Part shown: one piece after another, positions 15,535 through 17,353 of the stretch
Numbering within the stretch: the stretch's first letter is position 1
Layout of the letters: each line of letters opens with the position of its first letter
Assembly: GCA_002449575.1 (NCBI GenBank)
Contig: DJXC01000044.1
Location: 1 to 17,353 of the forward strand
DNA length: 17,353 bases
Source of the DNA: Ruminococcus sp. UBA7014
Lineage (GTDB): Bacteria > Bacillota > Clostridia > Oscillospirales > Ruminococcaceae
Direction of reading: 5' to 3'
Notes under the pieces: model-generated
Database searches by the model: none
What the model was told of the DNA's origin: nothing
What the model saw: the letters and a program-made list of their open reading frames with translations, nothing else
Translations under genes and position numbers: made by a program

Positions 15535-15753
15535 TGAGGAACTGGAAAAGCTCCGTGCAAAATACCCAAAAGGCACAAAAATCCGCCTGATTCATATGAA
15601 TGACCCACGCCCGTTCCTTCTGGAACGATTGGGGAGGTTGCTTTGATTGATGATGCTGGCAATATCCACATGAATTGGCAAAACGGCAGAAGTTTAGCCA
15701 TTATTGAGGGAGTAGATGATTTTGAGGTTATCTCCGGCTCAGTCTCCAACTGA
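15518..15753 (+). pseudogene. DUF4314 family gene with a one-base frameshift
   Basis: Translation begins as MNFPNNEELEKLRAKYPKG then TKIRLIHMNDPRP, the start of DUF4314 proteins found in conjugative elements. Near base 15611 the frame breaks and stops at 15646. In the +1-shifted frame the family pattern resumes at once: VPSGTIGEVALIDDAGNIH, then MNWQNGRSLAIIEGVDDFEVIS, to a stop at 15753. One base appears missing in the CCCG region at 15610-15613. The start ATG 15518 lies inside the previous gene and has AAAGGAGA upstream. Either a pseudogene or a sequencing/assembly error. Confidence 0.75.
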
Positions 15754-15970
15754 GCTGGGGGCTTCGGTCATTGAGACAGCTTTTTCATTATAACTTATCT
15801 TACCATAAAAAATCAAATTTATCAAGTGTATAAATACACCAGATATAAAAGGTGTGTTTTCCGCTATATTCTGTTAATTTAGCGGCTTGATTTATCCTCG
15901 AAACCGAGTTAATATGTTACTACCGAAAGGGGAAAACCCCAGAAAAACATTAACTCAGGAGGATACCACC
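15754..15970 (+). promoter_or_regulatory. Leader region of the amidoligase gene with several inverted repeats
   Basis: Contains a weak hairpin with T-run (AGCTG/CAGCT then TTTTT near 15755-15786), a palindrome GTGTATAAATACAC (15826-15839), and CCGCTA/TAGCGG (15861-15866/15880-15885). It also has GAGTTAAT (15906-15913) pairing with ATTAACTC (15949-15956) around an inner GGGG/CCCC stem (15929-15940). The AGGAGG ribosome site follows the outer stem directly. Possibly a terminator of the previous unit followed by a structured 5' leader. Confidence 0.5.
15887..15915 (+). promoter_or_regulatory. Promoter of the amidoligase gene
   Basis: TTGATT (15887-15892), 17 bp, TAATAT (15910-15915), with the shared extension TAATATGTTACTACC. 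It matches the promoters at 14809 and 17101 in spacing and -10 surroundings. Confidence 0.68.
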
Positions 15971-16909
15971 ATGAACACGAAAACAGAAGCACAGATTGCA
16001 AGAATGAAGAATCAGACGATTGGTGTGGAAATTGAGATGAACCACATCACCAGAGAAAAAGCCGCAACAATTGCCGCCGACTACTTCGGAACAGGCAGAA
16101 CCCAGAACACCGCAAGCCGCAACGGCTACTGCACTTGGTCGGCTTGGGATTCAGAAGGCAGAGAATGGAAATTCCAGAAGGATGTAAGCATTGCAGGACC
16201 GGACAGCGAAAAGTGCGAACTGGTCACACCGATTCTTCACTACGAGGACATCGAAACATTGCAGGAGATTGTGAGAAGACTTCGCAGGGCAGGGGCAGTA
16301 AGCCATGCAGGAATCGGGGCTGGAGTTCATGTGCATATTGGCGCACAGGGACACACGCCGCAGAGCCTGAGAAACCTTGCAAACATCATGGCAAGCCACG
16401 AAAACCTGATTCTTGAAGCCCTGAATGTGAACGAGAGCAGAATCAACCGCTACTGCCGCACGATTGAACCGAAGTTCATCGAGATGATAAACAAGAAAAA
16501 GCCTGCTACGATGGCACAGCTTGCGGATATCTGGTACACCGCAAACGGTGCAGACTACGGCAGAAGCCAGCACTACAACGAGAGCCGCTACCACGTCACC
16601 AACTACCATTTTACGAAGGGTACTCTGGAATTCCGCTGCTTTGAATTTGAAAAGCCTGCAAACGGCAGAAAAAACGGACTTCATGCGGGTCGCTTAAAAG
16701 CCTACATTCAGCTCTGCCTTGCACTGAGCCAGATGGCAAAAGACCTCAAAACCGCAAGCCCCAAACCGCAGCAGCACGACAATCCGAAGTTCGCAATGAG
16801 AACCTGGCTGATTCGCATGGGTATGGTAGGAGCAGAATTCTCCACAGCGAGACAGGTTTTAACTGAAAAGCTTGACGGGGACAACGCTTTTAGATTCGGC
16901 AGGGCATAA
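15971..16909 (+). CDS. Amidoligase family protein (glutamine-synthetase-like fold, Amidoligase_2)
   Basis: A 312-residue predicted ATP-dependent ligase that forms amide or isopeptide bonds. Motifs of the family are visible: NQTIGVEIEMNHI near residues 14-26 (metal-binding Glu pair), FQKDVSI, CELVTPIL, GAGVHVHIGAQGHT (HVHIG, catalytic/metal block) and KGTLEFRCFEFEKP (EFRCFE). The last 40 residues (KFAMRTWLIRMGMVGAEFSTARQVL...DNAFRFG) form an extra domain shared with the protein at 14869. Such ligases often neighbour a gamma-glutamylcyclotransferase, as here (17184), which may trim or recycle the product. The start ATG 15971 follows AGGAGG; in-frame codons from 15887 fall in the promoter. Target molecule unknown. 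Confidence 0.85.
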   Translation: MNTKTEAQIARMKNQTIGVEIEMNHITREKAATIAADYFGTGRTQNTASRNGYCTWSAWDSEGREWKFQKDVSIAGPDSEKCELVTPILHYEDIETLQEIVRRLRRAGAVSHAGIGAGVHVHIGAQGHTPQSLRNLANIMASHENLILEALNVNESRINRYCRTIEPKFIEMINKKKPATMAQLADIWYTANGADYGRSQHYNESRYHVTNYHFTKGTLEFRCFEFEKPANGRKNGLHAGRLKAYIQLCLALSQMAKDLKTASPKPQQHDNPKFAMRTWLIRMGMVGAEFSTARQVLTEKLDGDNAFRFGRA

Positions 16910-16942
16910 GCCCCGCCGAGGGCTTGCCTCACAAAGCCGCCA

Positions 16943-17040
16943 CGTTCGCACACGTCGGGCAGGACGGAAACGCTCCGCAAACCTGCCCCGCCAAGGCGGA
17001 CAGCCCCACAGAAAGCCTTACACGGCAAGCTGTGCGAATG
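16943..17040 (+). ncRNA. Candidate structured RNA or palindromic element
   Basis: A G+C-rich, non-coding-looking stretch between amidoligase stop and the next promoter. An outer stem CGTTCGCACA (16943-16952) pairs with TGTGCGAATG (17031-17040), including one G-U. Inside are hairpin GGGCAGG/CCTGCCC (16957-16963/16982-16988) with inner CGG/CCG, hairpin CCGCC-AA-GGCGG (16988-16999) and a small GCC/GGC stem. A separate GCTTGCC/GGCAAGC pair (16922-16928/17024-17030) would make a pseudoknot. Strand is assumed from the neighbours. It may be a 3' UTR, a small RNA or a DNA element; no known family recognised. Confidence 0.4.
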
Positions 17041-17100
17041 GGTGTAAACTACACAAGGAACGGCGAAGAATCGTCAAAAACAATTTGTGCTTTTATCCAC

Positions 17101-17129
17101 TTGATAAATGTGATTTTTTATGGTAACAT
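17101..17129 (+). promoter_or_regulatory. Promoter of the gamma-glutamylcyclotransferase gene
   Basis: TTGATA (17101-17106), 17 bp, TAACAT (17124-17129), followed by AGTGAC. Same spacing and similar downstream bases as the promoters at 14809 and 15887. About 55 bases before the start codon. Confidence 0.62.
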
Positions 17130-17183
17130 AGTGACAGCGGATGGGCAGAAAGCCCGCCAACTACGACTATGGAGGTTTTCAGA

Positions 17184-17353
17184 ATGATTTATTTGGCTTA
17201 CGGCTCAAACTTAGACATTCCGTCCATGCAGTACCGCTGCCCCACGGCAAAGGTTCTCGGCACGAGCGTCCTCAAAGGCAACAGGCTGGTGTTCAGCGGA
17301 GTGGCTACGGTGGAGCATGATGAAGAAAGCAGCGTTCCGGTTCTGCTCTGGGA
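17184..17353 (+). CDS. Gamma-glutamylcyclotransferase family protein (3' end cut by window)
   Basis: The first 56 residues begin MIYLAYGSNLDIPSMQYRCP followed by TAKVLGTSVLKGNRLVFSG. YGSNL is the substrate-binding loop signature of the GGCT/AIG2-like fold, and the spacing to the RLVFSG strand is as usual. Members cyclise gamma-glutamyl groups to 5-oxoproline; element-borne members may release glutamate from amidoligase products. GGAGG (17171-17175) lies eight bases before ATG 17184. The catalytic glutamate lies beyond the window edge, so activity cannot be judged. It has its own promoter and follows the amidoligase gene, a pairing described for amidoligase systems. Confidence 0.85.
   Translation, partial: MIYLAYGSNLDIPSMQYRCPTAKVLGTSVLKGNRLVFSGVATVEHDEESSVPVLLW

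Noticed and set aside
16151..16684. Open frame of 177 codons on the minus strand
   Set aside because: It lies entirely antisense to the well-supported amidoligase gene and has no ribosome site or recognisable motif.
16872..17187. Overlapping open frames of 84 and 87 codons over the G+C-rich region
   Set aside because: Arg/Pro/Ala-rich translations without a ribosome site; better explained by base-paired non-coding DNA.
1..17353. CRISPR array, tRNA or rRNA genes
   Set aside because: No regularly spaced repeats and no tRNA- or rRNA-like conserved stretches were seen by eye on either strand.

Overview
The window looks like a chromosomal segment of a low-to-mid G+C Clostridia member, probably a gut Ruminococcus/Oscillospiraceae-type organism. 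The basis is inference: strong AGGAGG ribosome sites, Firmicutes-style partner-switch and LytS-type signalling proteins, and a right-hand block of genes typical of clostridial integrative conjugative elements. No rRNA, tRNA, CRISPR array or intact transposase was seen.

Left part (1 to about 8160, all minus strand, read right to left). This is one tightly packed candidate operon: a radical SAM/SPASM peptide-modifying enzyme, an HExxH zinc-protease-like protein, a membrane acyltransferase-3, an RsbU/SpoIIE-like PP2C phosphatase, a STAS anti-sigma antagonist, an RsbW-like kinase, a very short HlyD-type secretion protein, and a C39-peptidase/permease/ATPase exporter of the NHLP bacteriocin class that runs off the left edge. 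It resembles the modification, processing and export machinery of a ribosomally made peptide, coupled to partner-switch regulation. No precursor peptide and no sigma factor are visible.

Middle (about 8160 to 11912). A membrane HD-GYP phosphodiesterase gene on the minus strand is broken by one in-frame amber codon. Divergent from it is a two-gene plus-strand operon for a LytS-type histidine kinase and an unusual REC-XRE response regulator, ending in a strong terminator. Three copies of a palindrome, TTCACC-N5-GGTGAA, link the parts. One abuts the -35 of the radical SAM operon promoter. One abuts the -35 of the HD-GYP promoter and also lies upstream of the kinase operon. One forms a longer hairpin at the 3' end of the HD-GYP gene. 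The REC-XRE protein is the natural candidate reader of these sites, so sensing and the peptide operon may form one regulon.

Right part (about 12090 to 17353, plus strand). This looks like a worn piece of an integrative conjugative element: a small sigma-70 region-4 protein, a Tn916 Orf8-like helix-turn-helix protein, two small proteins sharing a repeat, an SNF2 helicase truncated and joined out of frame to the C-terminal part of a C5 DNA methyltransferase, a 'virulence-related' family protein, a frameshifted DUF4314 gene, an amidoligase, and the start of a gamma-glutamylcyclotransferase. Three genes here have near-identical promoter architecture (TTGNNA, 17 bp, TAAYAT). A G+C-rich, strongly base-paired stretch at about 16943-17040 may encode a structured RNA.
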